Shown here: one piece after another, positions 1 to 8,186 of the stretch
Layout of the letters: each line of letters begins with the position of its first letter
How positions within the stretch are numbered: position 1 is the stretch's first letter
DNA from: Prevotella sp. AGR2160
GTDB taxonomy: Bacteria; Bacteroidota; Bacteroidia; Bacteroidales; Bacteroidaceae
Length of the DNA: 64,000 bases
Direction of reading: 5' to 3'
Assembly: GCF_000424185.1 (NCBI RefSeq)
Contig: NZ_AUJK01000016.1
Span: 1 to 64,000 of the forward strand
The notes under the pieces: model-generated
What the model saw: the letters and a program-made list of their open reading frames with translations, nothing else
The model's database searches: none
Told to the model about the DNA's origin: nothing
Translations under genes and position numbers: made by a program

Positions 1-224
1 TTGTAGTGGAAGGCATCTTTGATACAGAAGAACGGGAAAAGAAGCAGTAAATGGAAAACCTGCAATACAGTAAATTTGCAGTTAGGCTTCTTGGTGAGAC
101 CTATCTGCTTTTCATGAATATGCAAAGAACGCATAATGCCGACAATGCGGATTATAGCCCTGTGACTGTCATTTTGTTGGAAAAATTCTTGCAGCTCTGA
201 AAAAATTGATGTATCTTTGCGCAT
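1..224 (-). CDS. IS4-like transposase, N-terminal 74 residues (runs off the left edge)
   Basis: The minus-strand frame opens with ATG at 224 and stays open to base 1, so the gene continues outside the window. The visible protein begins MRKDTSIFSELQEFF and continues through a basic helical stretch to a hydrophobic run (LLLLFPFF). This resembles the N-terminus of IS4-type DDE transposases common in Prevotella and Bacteroides; the family call is from memory, not from a search. The catalytic DDE residues would lie outside. It would cut and join DNA at the element's ends. A Bacteroidetes promoter lies at 261-292 and a long inverted repeat covers the start codon (223-303). I could not identify the terminal inverted repeat with certainty; the element probably ends near 330-360. 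Confidence 0.6.
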   Translation of the reverse strand, partial: MRKDTSIFSELQEFFQQNDSHRAIIRIVGIMRSLHIHEKQIGLTKKPNCKFTVLQVFHLLLLFPFFCIKDAFHY

Positions 225-303
225 AGCTAAAGGTATTTGGTACTTTGTTTATTGACATTACAAAGATACTAATTTTCCGCGACTTACGGAAACCTTTAGC
301 TAT
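223..303 (-). repeat. Nested inverted repeats over the transposase start
   Basis: A perfect 12-bp inverted repeat (223-234 with 292-303) encloses a second perfect 6-bp stem (274-279 with 287-292, loop 280-286). The outer arm includes part of the ATG at 224-222. Only transcripts that begin upstream of 303 contain both outer arms; the element's own promoter would start inside the loop. Confidence 0.7.
261..292 (-). promoter_or_regulatory. Promoter for the partial transposase
   Basis: On the minus strand TATCTTTG (268-261) is a perfect -7 element, with TTTC (292-289) 20 nt upstream as a near-consensus -33. Transcription should begin near 254, inside the loop of the 223-303 inverted repeat. Confidence 0.6.
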
Positions 304-445
304 TTTTATTCACCCTATTTTGACCTTTTTATTCACTTGCGAAAGTTGAGGTTAAAAATCAAACCGCCACGTTGCATCCAAGGATGTTTTTGTTTGTCCG
401 TGAAAATCCGTGTCGTCCGTTGCCATTTCCCCATACTTTTTTGCG

Positions 446-478
446 GCGCGTACTCCCAAGTGGGTATGCGCTTTTTTC
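446..478 (+). terminator. Possible terminator left of the small-RNA unit
   Basis: An imperfect GC-rich stem (446-471, arms GCGC/GCGC with inner CCC/GGG) is followed by six T (472-477). No gene in the window reads into it, so it may end a transcript separated from its gene by the insertion sequence. The surrounding 305-545 holds no convincing coding sequence; it includes a low-complexity stretch of the kind scattered in Bacteroidales intergenic DNA. Confidence 0.4.
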
Positions 479-549
479 TGCTAACAAACCTTTCAAACGG
501 GGCTGTAATGAAAAAAAGAGTTAAGAAAATGCAGATTTTATTCAAAAAG

Positions 550-581
550 TTTGGTGTGTTCGAACACAATGCGTACCTTTG
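550..581 (+). promoter_or_regulatory. Promoter of the candidate small RNA
   Basis: TTTG at 550-553 and TACCTTTG at 574-581 are separated by 20 nt, a full match to the Bacteroidetes consensus. A short palindrome (GTGTTCGAACAC, 558-569) sits in the spacer and could be an operator; that is speculation. Confidence 0.75.
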
Positions 582-587
582 CAGCGT

Positions 588-788
588 CAAAAGGTTAATA
601 GATTGTTTAGGTTAGTAGTATTAGATTAGGTTTTTAGTTATTAGGTAAAGATTGTTTCATAGATTGGTTTTAGTTCTAAGGTAAAAGATTGTAATTGTAA
701 AAGGATAACACACACGAAGATTTACAGGCATTGCACCGTGACGGTGCGAGCCTTCAAATCGGACGGAATTTCCATCCGATTTTTTTTG
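588..788 (+). ncRNA. Candidate small RNA of about 200 nt, family unknown
   Basis: The stretch between a consensus promoter (550-581) and an intrinsic terminator (757-788) has no ATG on the plus strand, so a normal small protein is unlikely. Its first 130 nt are poor in C and carry repeated GATTG motifs (near 600, 650, 664 and 687). The 3' third is structured: a 6-bp hairpin with a 3-nt loop (GCACCG/CGGTGC, 733-747) and then the terminator. This could be a trans-acting small RNA or a leader whose downstream gene is gone. I do not recognise it as 6S, RNase P or SRP RNA. The start is estimated from the -7 box. Confidence 0.5.
757..788 (+). terminator. Intrinsic terminator of the candidate small RNA
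   Basis: AATCGGA (757-763) pairs with TCCGATT (775-781), with an inner GGA/TCC extension, and the run of T continues to 787. Confidence 0.75.
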
Positions 789-868
789 TGCCCGTTTTGC
801 TGAAGCAAAATGGAGAACAGAAAATAGATAATGGATAATTGTAGCAGCCATTCTCCATTCTCCATTAC

Positions 869-912
869 AAAAATATCCCTCCAGCGGCCAAGGCCGCTGG
901 AGGGATATTTTT
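869..912. terminator. Perfect 21-bp palindromic terminator downstream of tmRNA
   Basis: Arms 869-889 and 892-912 are perfect inverse complements around a 2-nt loop. The GC core is flanked by A/T runs on both sides, so it can stop transcription from either direction. It begins directly next to the tmRNA 3' end. The left flank (808-868) has repeated CTCCATT/AATGGAG words and no gene. Confidence 0.85.
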
Positions 913-913
913 G

Positions 914-1309
914 TGGAGCTGGCGGGATTCGAACCCGCGTCCGCACAAGGGGACCATACGCTTTCTACATGCTTATTCCGGCCTTTGATTTTCGTGCGAC
1001 AGCAAGACCCGGACCACCAACTGCCGCCTTATCCCCTCAAAATTCACCAGCCGTGCGGGGCCGCGGCGGGCTATTTCCGATTTACCTGCACCGCTTGACC
1101 TTCGGATTCGGAACAACATCCTCGGAGCGATGTCTCGTCGCGTCACCTGGTGACGCGATAAAGCCAGTAACCTACTGTACTTCAGTTAGGCAGCGAGAGC
1201 GTAATTGTTTTCGCCAATTAATTTTTGTTCACTCAGATTCAAGAGCTAGCCAACGAGGCTCTGCATGCTTACATACCATCTCATCTTGCCGTCAAGTCCA
1301 TACAACCCC
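914..1309 (-). ncRNA. ssrA: tmRNA (10Sa RNA)
   Basis: Rescues stalled ribosomes by acting first as alanyl-tRNA and then as mRNA for a degradation tag. The 5' end (GGGGTTG, 1309-1303) pairs with CAGCTCC (921-915) to give the 7-bp acceptor stem with one G-U at G3 and another at U5. The T-arm sequence GGTTCGAATCC-like is visible at 921-945. The tag frame at 1215-1186 reads GENNYALAA followed by TAA, the tag known from Bacteroides and relatives. After discriminator A (914) the genome reads CAA, so CCA is probably added after processing. The length of 396 nt is normal. It has its own promoter (1344-1375) and terminator (869-912). Confidence 0.96.
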
Positions 1310-1343
1310 ATGACAAAAGAGATACAACGCATGTATCAGTGTG

Positions 1344-1375
1344 CAAAGATACTGTCTTTTCGTGAGATAGCCAAA
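1344..1375 (-). promoter_or_regulatory. tmRNA promoter
   Basis: Minus-strand TTTG (1375-1372) and TATCTTTG (1351-1344) are 20 nt apart. Predicted start near 1337 gives a precursor leader of about 28 nt before the mature tmRNA. Confidence 0.8.
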
Positions 1376-1402
1376 TTTTTTGTCGGATTTTTTACTTCTT
1401 CC

Positions 1403-1433
1403 TTTGTCACGTCATAAAATCTTCGTAACTTTG
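1403..1433 (+). promoter_or_regulatory. metK promoter
   Basis: TTTG (1403-1406), 19 nt, TAACTTTG (1426-1433). It lies back to back with the tmRNA promoter. The leader to the metK ATG is about 65 nt. Confidence 0.8.
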
Positions 1434-1444
1434 CACCCTCAACA

Positions 1445-1467
1445 GGGCGGTTGTCCAAGTACTGCCC
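1445..1467 (+). promoter_or_regulatory. Stem-loop at the 5' end of the metK leader
   Basis: GGGCGGT (1445-1451) pairs with ACTGCCC (1461-1467), including one G-U pair, around a 9-nt loop. It would be the first structure in the metK transcript and could stabilise it. It does not match the SAM riboswitch classes I know, so a regulatory role is only possible. Confidence 0.35.
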
Positions 1468-1504
1468 CGAAATATTCATTCAAAACAAAAATAAAAGAAA
1501 CGAT

Positions 1505-2788
1505 ATGGCATATCTCTTTTCTTCTGAGTCAGTCTCAGAGGGCCATCCCGATAAAGTCTCCGACCAGATTTCCGACGCCCTCCTCGACCAGTTTCTGGCC
1601 TACGACGGCAAGGCCCGCTGCGCCATCGAGACCTTCTGTACCACAGGACAGGTGGTGATCATGGGTGAGGTGCGTTCCGACGCCTATATCGACCTGCAGA
1701 CGATTGCCCGCGACACCATCAAGAAGATCGGCTATACGAAGGCCGAATACCAGTTTGATGGTGACAGCTGTGGCATCCTCACGGCCATCCACGAGCAGAG
1801 TGACGATATCAACCGCGGTGTCGACAATGGTGATGACGACAACCAGGGTGCCGGCGACCAGGGCATGATGTTCGGTTACGCCACCAACGAGACGGAGAAC
1901 TACATGCCCGTAAGCCTCGACCTCGCCCAGCTCATCATGCGCACGCTTGCCGACATCCGCAAGGAGGGCAAGGAGATGACCTATCTCCGCCCCGATGCCA
2001 AGAGTCAGGTGACCATTGAATATAGTGACGACAATATCCCGCAGCGTATCGACACGATCGTGGTCAGTACGCAGCATGACGACTTTGTAAAGGCCGTTGG
2101 CGGCAAGAGTCAGGCCGAAGCCGACAAGGAGATGCTCGCCCGCATCCGCGAGGATGTCATCCATATCCTGATCCCACGCGTGAAAGCCCAGTGCGGCGCC
2201 AAGGTCCTCGCCCTCTTCAACGATGATATCAAATACCTCGTGAACCCCACAGGTAAATTCGTCATCGGCGGTCCCCACGGCGATACCGGTCTGACGGGTC
2301 GCAAGATCATCGTCGACACCTACGGCGGCAAGGGCGCCCATGGCGGTGGTGCTTTCTCGGGCAAGGACTCTTCGAAGGTGGACCGCAGTGCCGCCTATGC
2401 CGCCCGTTACGTGGCCAAGAACATGGTTGCCGCGGGTATTGCCGATGAGGTCCTCGTACAGCTCGCTTACGCCATCGGCGTTGCCGAGCCCGTCAGCGTC
2501 TATGTCAACACCTATGGCCGCAGTCATGTGAACATGACGGACGGTGAGATTGCCGGGAAGATCAAGCAGCTTTTCGACTTCCGTCCGAAAGCTATTGAGC
2601 GCCAGTTGAAACTCCGTCAGCCGATGTATCTCGAGACAGCTGCCTACGGACACATGGGACGGAAGAACGAGGTCGTCAAGAAGACCTTCACCTCCCGTTA
2701 CCACAAGACGAAAACCCTTGATGTAGAGCTCTTCACCTGGGAAAAGCTTGACCAGGTAGACCGTCTGCGTGAGGCTTTTAATCTTTAA
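1505..2788 (+). CDS. metK: S-adenosylmethionine synthase
   Basis: Makes S-adenosylmethionine from ATP and methionine in the cytosol. The 427-residue protein starts [17 protein letters not shown]: the GHPDK motif (residues 13-17) with its ATP/Mg-binding His and Asp is intact, and the glycine-rich signature GGGAFSGKD lies near residue 280. The frame is open upstream to 1451, but the ATG at 1505 matches the family's N-terminus and follows an A-rich leader. Length is slightly above the E. coli enzyme (384) because of acidic insertions such as [14 protein letters not shown], part of the conserved core in this phylum. The next gene begins 3 nt after the stop, so the two are probably co-transcribed. 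Confidence 0.97.
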   Translation: MAYLFSSESVSEGHPDKVSDQISDALLDQFLAYDGKARCAIETFCTTGQVVIMGEVRSDAYIDLQTIARDTIKKIGYTKAEYQFDGDSCGILTAIHEQSDDINRGVDNGDDDNQGAGDQGMMFGYATNETENYMPVSLDLAQLIMRTLADIRKEGKEMTYLRPDAKSQVTIEYSDDNIPQRIDTIVVSTQHDDFVKAVGGKSQAEADKEMLARIREDVIHILIPRVKAQCGAKVLALFNDDIKYLVNPTGKFVIGGPHGDTGLTGRKIIVDTYGGKGAHGGGAFSGKDSSKVDRSAAYAARYVAKNMVAAGIADEVLVQLAYAIGVAEPVSVYVNTYGRSHVNMTDGEIAGKIKQLFDFRPKAIERQLKLRQPMYLETAAYGHMGRKNEVVKKTFTSRYHKTKTLDVELFTWEKLDQVDRLREAFNL

Positions 2789-2791
2789 GTA

Positions 2792-3823
2792 ATGATAAAC
2801 GATTCCATATCGACGACAACGATCAGAGAGGAGGGGCAGAAAGTATCACATTCTGCCCCTTCGTCTCGTCAGGGCCATCAGCTCACGCCTCACGAAGTCC
2901 TCAGCTGGCTCCCCGCCAATGCCACGCCGGAGCAGCAGGACTCGATGATCCAGGCACATATCAAGCCGGCGCCCGTCAACTGGAGCCAGTGCCCCGACAC
3001 GCTCCATCTGCCGGGTCAGGGTAAGGGAGAGAGTATCTACAACATCTCCCTGCCCAAATACTATAAGGAAAGTTTCTTCTCCAACGACAGCCTCTTCCAC
3101 CCCGAACTGCCGGGAGGACGTCAGGGAGTCGCCGGTGACCCAATACCTTATACCGTTGCCTCCGACAACCTCCTCACAGGACTGCTCATCGCCTGTTTCT
3201 GCTTCGCCCTCATCGCCTTCGCCAACTCCCGCAACTTCATCATGCGGCAGATCCACAACTTCTTCCGCACATCGCAGATTGGTGCCACGACAGAGATCAC
3301 GGAGACGTTCACGGAGGTACGATTCCAGTTCTTCCTCGTCCTGCAGACCTGTCTGATGATGGCGCTGACCTATTTCTTCTGGTCACAGACGGTGTTCGGC
3401 GACACCTATACCATCAGCACCTACAGCGTCATCGGACTCTATACCCTCGCCATGGCCGGATATTTCCTCCTCAAGGGGGGCATCTATGCCCTCGTCGACT
3501 GGGTGTTCTTCGAACCGAAGAAGAATATGGAGTGGGACCGCTCCTTTCTCTTCCTCACCGCCATGGAGGGCGTTTGCCTTTTCCCGATGATCATGCTTCT
3601 GGCTTATTTTGATCTCAGCATCTCCGCAGCCGTCATCTATACCTCTGCAGTGGTCATTCTGTTCAAAATACTGGCCTTTTACAAGACTTACATGATCTTT
3701 TTCGAAAAAAGAGGGGCTTTTCTGCAAATAATTTTGTACTTTTGTGCCCTTGAAATCATGCCATTGATAACCCTATGGGGTGTTTTGATGACTATGAGCA
3801 ATATTTTGAAGATAAGTTTTTAA
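2792..3823 (+). CDS. DUF4271 membrane protein
   Basis: A 343-residue protein with a soluble N-terminal part (about 1-125) followed by about seven hydrophobic segments (from residue 127, TGLLIACFCFALIAFA, to the C-terminus). It matches the layout of DUF4271 proteins, found in Bacteroidetes and nearly always beside hemD. No catalytic motif is visible and the function is unknown. It follows metK by 3 nt and is followed 40 nt later by the hemD-like gene; that arrangement suggests one transcript. The family assignment is from memory of this gene order and topology. Confidence 0.8.
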   Translation: MINDSISTTTIREEGQKVSHSAPSSRQGHQLTPHEVLSWLPANATPEQQDSMIQAHIKPAPVNWSQCPDTLHLPGQGKGESIYNISLPKYYKESFFSNDSLFHPELPGGRQGVAGDPIPYTVASDNLLTGLLIACFCFALIAFANSRNFIMRQIHNFFRTSQIGATTEITETFTEVRFQFFLVLQTCLMMALTYFFWSQTVFGDTYTISTYSVIGLYTLAMAGYFLLKGGIYALVDWVFFEPKKNMEWDRSFLFLTAMEGVCLFPMIMLLAYFDLSISAAVIYTSAVVILFKILAFYKTYMIFFEKRGAFLQIILYFCALEIMPLITLWGVLMTMSNILKISF

Positions 3824-3863
3824 GACGTTTATACGTATAAGTTTCAGTCAATATTAGACAAAG

Positions 3864-4613
3864 ATGATTAAGAAGATCTTGGTATCACAGCCCAAACCGA
3901 CCAGTGAGAAATCTCCCTACTATGATATGAAGGAGCAGTACGGTGTGGATTGTGTCTTCCGCCCTTTCTTCAAGGTAGAAGGTGTGAGCAGTAAGGACTT
4001 TCGCCAGCAGCACGTGAACCTGCTGGACTATACCGCCGTCGTGTTCACCTCCCGTCATGCCGTCGACAACTATTTCAAACTGGCCAAGGAGCTGCGTGTG
4101 ACGATACCCGAGGACATGAAATATTTCTGTGTCATCGAGGCCATCGCCCTCTATATTCAGAAGTACGTACAGTACCGCAAGCGTAAGGTCTTTTTCGGTA
4201 CTACGGGAAAGATCGACGGACTTGTCCCACTCATGGCCAAGCACAAGGCCGAGAAATATCTCGTGCCGCTGAGTGATGTCCATGATGACAAGATCAGCAA
4301 GCTCCTTGACGAGAATCATCTGCAGCACCATGAGTGCGTGATGTACCGTACCATCAGCAATGACTTCACCGACGAGGAGAAGAAAGCCTTCGATTTCGAT
4401 ATGCTCGTCTTCTTCAGTCCCACGGGCGTGAAAGCTTTCAAGAAGAATTTCCCGGACCTCGAGCAGGGCGATATCAAGATCGGCGCCTTTGGTCCCGCGA
4501 CAGCGAAGACCGTCAAGGAGGTCGGTCTGCGTCTCGACCTTCAGGCTCCGACACCGAAATTCCCAAGTATGACAGAGGCGCTGAAGGACTTCCTCAAGGG
4601 ACAACGCCGGTAG
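3864..4613 (+). CDS. hemD: Uroporphyrinogen-III synthase family protein
   Basis: Predicted to cyclise hydroxymethylbilane to uroporphyrinogen III, the step before heme and siroheme branch apart. The 249-residue protein shows the two-lobe HemD pattern: an N-terminal part with VVFTSRHAVDNYF (residues 59-71) and a later FFSPTGVKAF followed by GPATAKTVKEVGL near the C-terminus. The family has few invariant residues, so the activity is inferred. No other heme gene is in the window. Its stop codon TAG (4611-4613) is the first three bases of a dispersed repeat (4610-4640). Confidence 0.8.
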   Translation: MIKKILVSQPKPTSEKSPYYDMKEQYGVDCVFRPFFKVEGVSSKDFRQQHVNLLDYTAVVFTSRHAVDNYFKLAKELRVTIPEDMKYFCVIEAIALYIQKYVQYRKRKVFFGTTGKIDGLVPLMAKHKAEKYLVPLSDVHDDKISKLLDENHLQHHECVMYRTISNDFTDEEKKAFDFDMLVFFSPTGVKAFKKNFPDLEQGDIKIGAFGPATAKTVKEVGLRLDLQAPTPKFPSMTEALKDFLKGQRR

Positions 4614-4640
4614 GGACAGGATTCATCATGTTCCGCGCCT
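4610..4640 (+). repeat. Dispersed repeat R2, copy 1
   Basis: TAGGGACAGGATTCATCATG and following TTCCGCGC. Related copies are at 41381-41408 (minus) and 46751-46778 (plus). The core is a near-palindrome (GGACA..AT/AT..TGTTCC). It supplies the hemD stop codon. Confidence 0.65.
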
Positions 4641-4654
4641 AACGAAAAAACGAT

Positions 4655-5038
4655 ATGATGCACGAAGAAGGACTTAGCAAGCAGGAGCGCCTCTATCTGA
4701 AACAGTCGATAGATCTGCTCTTCTCCGCAGGCAGCAAGGGTTTTGCCGCCTGGCCTCTCCGTGGCATCTTCCGACTCACCGACCGCACGGAAGGAGAGCC
4801 GGCGGTGGAGATGCTCATCAGCGTCCCCAAGCGCTGTTTCAAGCGTGCCGTGAAGCGCAACCGCGTGAAGCGGCAGGTCCGTGACGCTTTCCGCCGCCAC
4901 AAGGGCGAGCTCACCGTCCCCGAGGGGAAGAAAGGGCTCCTCGCCTTCATCTGGCTCGACAACAAGCTCCACGACTCCGCTACCGTCGAGGATCATGTGC
5001 AGACGATTTTGCAACATTTCTCACATCATCAGCCATGA
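4655..5038 (+). CDS. rnpA: Ribonuclease P protein component
   Basis: Protein subunit of RNase P, which trims tRNA 5' leaders together with the RNA subunit. The 127-residue protein has the conserved RNR helix [14 protein letters not shown] (about residues 68-81) preceded by the [11 protein letters not shown] strand, and is strongly basic as expected. Two adjacent ATG codons (4655, 4658) are possible starts. It overlaps yidD by 4 nt (ATGA), the arrangement found in most bacteria. rpmH and dnaA, often near rnpA elsewhere, are not here. Confidence 0.95.
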   Translation: MMHEEGLSKQERLYLKQSIDLLFSAGSKGFAAWPLRGIFRLTDRTEGEPAVEMLISVPKRCFKRAVKRNRVKRQVRDAFRRHKGELTVPEGKKGLLAFIWLDNKLHDSATVEDHVQTILQHFSHHQP

Positions 5039-5286
5039 GTCTGTTCCGTCGTCTCCTCCACTACCTCTCCAGGGCCGTCACATGGCTCCTGGTCCTTCCG
5101 ATACTCTTCTATCAGAAGTTTATCACCCCCTACACCCCTCCCTCCTGCCGCTTCACGCCGACCTGTTCGGAGTACGCCCGGCAGGCCCTCTTGAAATACG
5201 GCCCCGTCAAAGGGCTGGCGCTGGCAATCTGGCGCATCCTCAGATGCAATCCCTGGGGCGGATCAGGGTATGACCCCGTCCCGTAA
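5035..5286 (+). CDS. yidD: Membrane protein insertion efficiency factor YidD
   Basis: Small membrane-associated protein that helps YidC insert membrane proteins. The 83 residues show the family motifs: [23 protein letters not shown] with its cysteines, a following amphipathic helix, and [13 protein letters not shown] at the end. The N-terminal 25 residues are hydrophobic. It overlaps the end of rnpA by 4 nt and precedes tyrS by 26 nt. Confidence 0.95.
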   Translation: MSLFRRLLHYLSRAVTWLLVLPILFYQKFITPYTPPSCRFTPTCSEYARQALLKYGPVKGLALAIWRILRCNPWGGSGYDPVP

Positions 5287-5312
5287 ACACAACTATAACA
5301 CTCATACATAAG

Positions 5313-6617
5313 ATGGCAAAGAATTTTGTAGAAGAATTGAAATGGCGTGGTATGCTTGCTCAGATCATGCCAGGTACAGAAGAATATCTTCTGAAGAACA
5401 TGACATCGGCCTACCTCGGCACGGATCCGACTGCCGACTCCCTCCACATCGGACACCTCTGCGGGATCATGATGCTCCGTCATTTCCAGCGTTGCGGCCA
5501 CAAGCCCTTCCTCCTCGTCGGCGGGGCCACCGGCATGATCGGTGACCCGTCGGGAAAGAGCCAGGAGCGCAACCTCCTCGATTCCGACACCCTCTATCAT
5601 AACCAGGAGGCCATCAAGAAGCAGGTCAGCAAGTTCCTCGATTTCGACGGCACGGAGCCCAACAAGGCCGAGCTCGTCAACAACTACGACTGGATGAAGG
5701 ACTATGGCTTCCTCGATTTCGTCCGTGACATCGGCAAGCATATCACCGTCAACTATATGATGGCCAAGGAGAGCGTGCAGCAGCGCCTCAACGGTACGGC
5801 CCGTGACGGTCTGAGCTTCACCGAGTTCACCTATCAGCTCCTCCAGGGCTACGACTTCCTCTATCTCTACGAGCACAAGGGCGTACGCCTCCAGATGGGC
5901 GGTAACGACCAGTGGGGCAACATGACGACGGGTACGGAGCTCATCCGCCGCACCCTCGGTGCCGACGCTCAGGCTTTCTGCCTCACCTGTCCGCTGATCA
6001 CGAAGGCCGACGGCAAGAAGTTCGGCAAGACGGAGAGCGGTAATGTATGGCTTGACCGCAACCGTACGACGCCCTATGCCTTCTACCAGTTCTGGCTCAA
6101 TGTCAGTGATGCCGATGCCGCACGTTATATCAAGATCTTCACCGACCTCGACAAGGAGACCATCGACGGTCTCATCGCCGAGCATGAGCAGGATCCGGGC
6201 CGCCGTACGCTGCAGAAGCGCCTCGCCGCTGAGGTGACGACGCTAGTGCACAGCAAGGAGGACCTCGACATGGCCATCGCCGCCAGCAATATCCTCTTCG
6301 GCAAGGCCACGAAGGACAGTCTGAAGCAGCTCGACGAGGCTACGCTGAATGATGTCTTCAAGGACGTGCCCCACTACACCATCGGCAAGGATCAGCTCGG
6401 CCAGCCCGCCGTAGACCTCTTCTGTCAGGATGGTTGGGAGATCTTCCCGAGCAAGAGTGAGATGCGCAAGCTCGTCAAAGGCAATGGCGTCAGTCTCAAC
6501 AAGGAGAAGATCACGGCCTTCGACCGCCCCGTCACTGCCGAGGATCTCATCGACGGCAAGTATCTCCTCGTCCAAAGAGGCAAGAAGAACTACTACCTCA
6601 TTACTGTGAAAGATTAA
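5313..6617 (+). CDS. tyrS: Tyrosine--tRNA ligase
   Basis: Charges tRNA-Tyr. The 434-residue protein has the class I signature HIGH at residues 45-48 and the KMSKS-equivalent KKFGKT near 234-239. GGNDQWGNM (tyrosine pocket) precedes the latter, and a C-terminal S4-like RNA-binding domain (about 365-430, [13 protein letters not shown]) follows. Length matches bacterial TyrRS. It ends 3 nt before a long inverted repeat acting as terminator. Confidence 0.97.
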   Translation: MAKNFVEELKWRGMLAQIMPGTEEYLLKNMTSAYLGTDPTADSLHIGHLCGIMMLRHFQRCGHKPFLLVGGATGMIGDPSGKSQERNLLDSDTLYHNQEAIKKQVSKFLDFDGTEPNKAELVNNYDWMKDYGFLDFVRDIGKHITVNYMMAKESVQQRLNGTARDGLSFTEFTYQLLQGYDFLYLYEHKGVRLQMGGNDQWGNMTTGTELIRRTLGADAQAFCLTCPLITKADGKKFGKTESGNVWLDRNRTTPYAFYQFWLNVSDADAARYIKIFTDLDKETIDGLIAEHEQDPGRRTLQKRLAAEVTTLVHSKEDLDMAIAASNILFGKATKDSLKQLDEATLNDVFKDVPHYTIGKDQLGQPAVDLFCQDGWEIFPSKSEMRKLVKGNGVSLNKEKITAFDRPVTAEDLIDGKYLLVQRGKKNYYLITVKD

Positions 6618-6619
6618 AA

Positions 6620-6677
6620 AAGTAAAAAAGTAAAGCTACCGCAGAGGATCCATTGCGGTAGCTTTAATTTTTTACTT
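6620..6677. terminator. Terminator between convergent tyrS and the C69 dipeptidase gene
   Basis: 24-nt arms (6620-6643 and 6654-6677) match at 23 positions; the core GCTACCGCA/TGCGGTAGC is flanked by T/A-rich tracts on both sides, so it should work in both directions. Confidence 0.8.
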
Positions 6678-6749
6678 CTTTACTTTTTTACTTTTACAAA
6701 CTCCCTTTGCGGTAGCTTTAATTTTTTACTTTTTTACTTCTTTACTTTT
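6653..6749. repeat. Direct duplication of the right terminator arm
   Basis: A 43-bp unit at 6653-6695 is repeated at 6707-6749 with two swapped bases (TTACTTC/TTACTTT order). The second copy could also pair with the left arm at 6620-6643, giving two alternative hairpins. The unit contains the TTTACTTC word that recurs in porZ. Confidence 0.75.
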
Positions 6750-8186
6750 CTATGCTCCGTGGAACAGATATTCCTCCATGGTGCTCTTCGTCATGCGCGT
6801 CAGCAGATCGTTGGCGAGATCATCGGCAACGACGAGGGCACGGACGAGGAGCTCATCACTGAAGGCCTGGAGCATCTCCTGGGCTTTCACCGGCTGGTCC
6901 TTGCAGACCTTCAGATAGTCGGCCTCAAACTCTTTCTGACGCTGGTCATTCTCCTGCTCGAGCTTATGATAAGTCTCCTTGACGATGGGCGCAAAACGGT
7001 TGTAGTCGGTCATGGCGAGCGTCATCACCTTACGGAAGATCCAGTAGGCACTGTCGTCGCTGCAGTGGCCGTTGCCCGTCTTATACTCTTCGGGCACATC
7101 GGTGACACCCTGATAGAGGGGCAGGAAGACGCCGAGGTCAGCCATGCCGAGGGCGACATACGTGATATGTCCGATGGCGGCCGGCAGGTCCTTGCGTACC
7201 TGGATGATATGGGTCTGCGTCGTACGGAAGATAGAAACCGGACGATAAGGCTCTTTGCCGTTGTTGTGGAGATAGGGATCGTGATCGGTGCCGTCATAAT
7301 GGAAGCGGAAGGCCTGACGGAGCGTCTCAAGATCGAAGGGCTTCTCGGCCTTGGCGAAGACGGGGAACGTGTTCTTCGTCACGTCGTTCTTGATCTGCGG
7401 GGAGAAGATACCCTGCAAGCCCCATACGCGCGGATAGTTATATGTTGTATCGTCCTGGGCGTCCTTACCGTCATGACTGTAGGCGGTATGGAAGTCGAAC
7501 TTACCCTTCTTCGGATCATAGAGACCATTCTTCTCGGCAAACTCCACGAGGTCGGGGGCAGCGAGGAAGTTCTCCTTGTCGTTGGGATCATAGTCGCGGA
7601 AACGGCTCTGGTTGCCCGTCACGAAATACTCATCACGCGGGATACGTGTGGCGAGCCAGCGGTGGCCGCAGGCATTCTCCAGATACCAAACTTCCTTGTC
7701 ATCGATGAAACCGATGCCGAAGCCCTCGGCACTGCCGTATTTCTCAATGAGACCACCGAGGCGCTCCACACCCTCACGGGCAGTATGGATATAAGGCAGT
7801 ACAATATTATAGGTACAGTTCTCAGCCAGTCCGTCCTTCACATAAGGATCATATTTCAAGGCCTCCGCACTGCTGAAGATCGTCTCCGTACTCGACATAC
7901 CCACACCGGCGGTGTTGAAACCGGCAGAGCCCCACTCACCGGGGAACTGATAGTCGGGGAGTCCCGTATAGCCCAGAGCCTGCTGCGGCAGCGGACAGCG
8001 GAAGGCGCTGTCCTTGGCAACGAACTCGGTAGGTCCGAAATTCGTGTCCTTGTGAAACTCATAGTTGATGGCCATCATCGCGTCGAAATCGGAGGAGCGG
8101 CAGAGAAAGCGGGAGCCGTCTGTCGTTGCCTCGTCACCGACGATGATCGTCGTACACTCAGATAAATTCTTTCTGTTGTTATTCAT
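6750..8186 (-). CDS. Dipeptidase, peptidase family C69
   Basis: Predicted cysteine dipeptidase of the PepD/acyl-coenzyme A:6-APA acyltransferase fold. The 478-residue protein carries the likely nucleophile Cys11 (SECTTIIVG) close to the N-terminus; in this family a short propeptide is removed so that this Cys becomes the N-terminal residue. Here the first ten residues would be the propeptide rather than a long signal peptide, which suggests cytoplasmic action. Conserved family stretches GYTGLPDYQFPGEWG-like and ATRIPRDEYFVTGNQSRF are present. It starts inside the stop codon of rnr (TAATG), so translation is probably coupled. Confidence 0.88.
   Translation of the reverse strand: MNNNRKNLSECTTIIVGDEATTDGSRFLCRSSDFDAMMAINYEFHKDTNFGPTEFVAKDSAFRCPLPQQALGYTGLPDYQFPGEWGSAGFNTAGVGMSSTETIFSSAEALKYDPYVKDGLAENCTYNIVLPYIHTAREGVERLGGLIEKYGSAEGFGIGFIDDKEVWYLENACGHRWLATRIPRDEYFVTGNQSRFRDYDPNDKENFLAAPDLVEFAEKNGLYDPKKGKFDFHTAYSHDGKDAQDDTTYNYPRVWGLQGIFSPQIKNDVTKNTFPVFAKAEKPFDLETLRQAFRFHYDGTDHDPYLHNNGKEPYRPVSIFRTTQTHIIQVRKDLPAAIGHITYVALGMADLGVFLPLYQGVTDVPEEYKTGNGHCSDDSAYWIFRKVMTLAMTDYNRFAPIVKETYHKLEQENDQRQKEFEADYLKVCKDQPVKAQEMLQAFSDELLVRALVVADDLANDLLTRMTKSTMEEYLFHGA

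Noticed and set aside
337-615. 92-codon frame and its reverse partner near the left end
   Set aside because: Covers a terminator-like hairpin and the small-RNA promoter; no homology recognised.
831-1313. 160-codon plus-strand frame
   Set aside because: It runs antisense through tmRNA and its terminator; not coding.
1434-1504. SAM riboswitch in the metK leader
   Set aside because: Only one 7-bp stem-loop in about 65 nt; it lacks the pseudoknot or multi-stem core of the SAM classes I know.
1535-2704. 389-codon minus-strand frame
   Set aside because: Mirror of metK with the same low-complexity composition.
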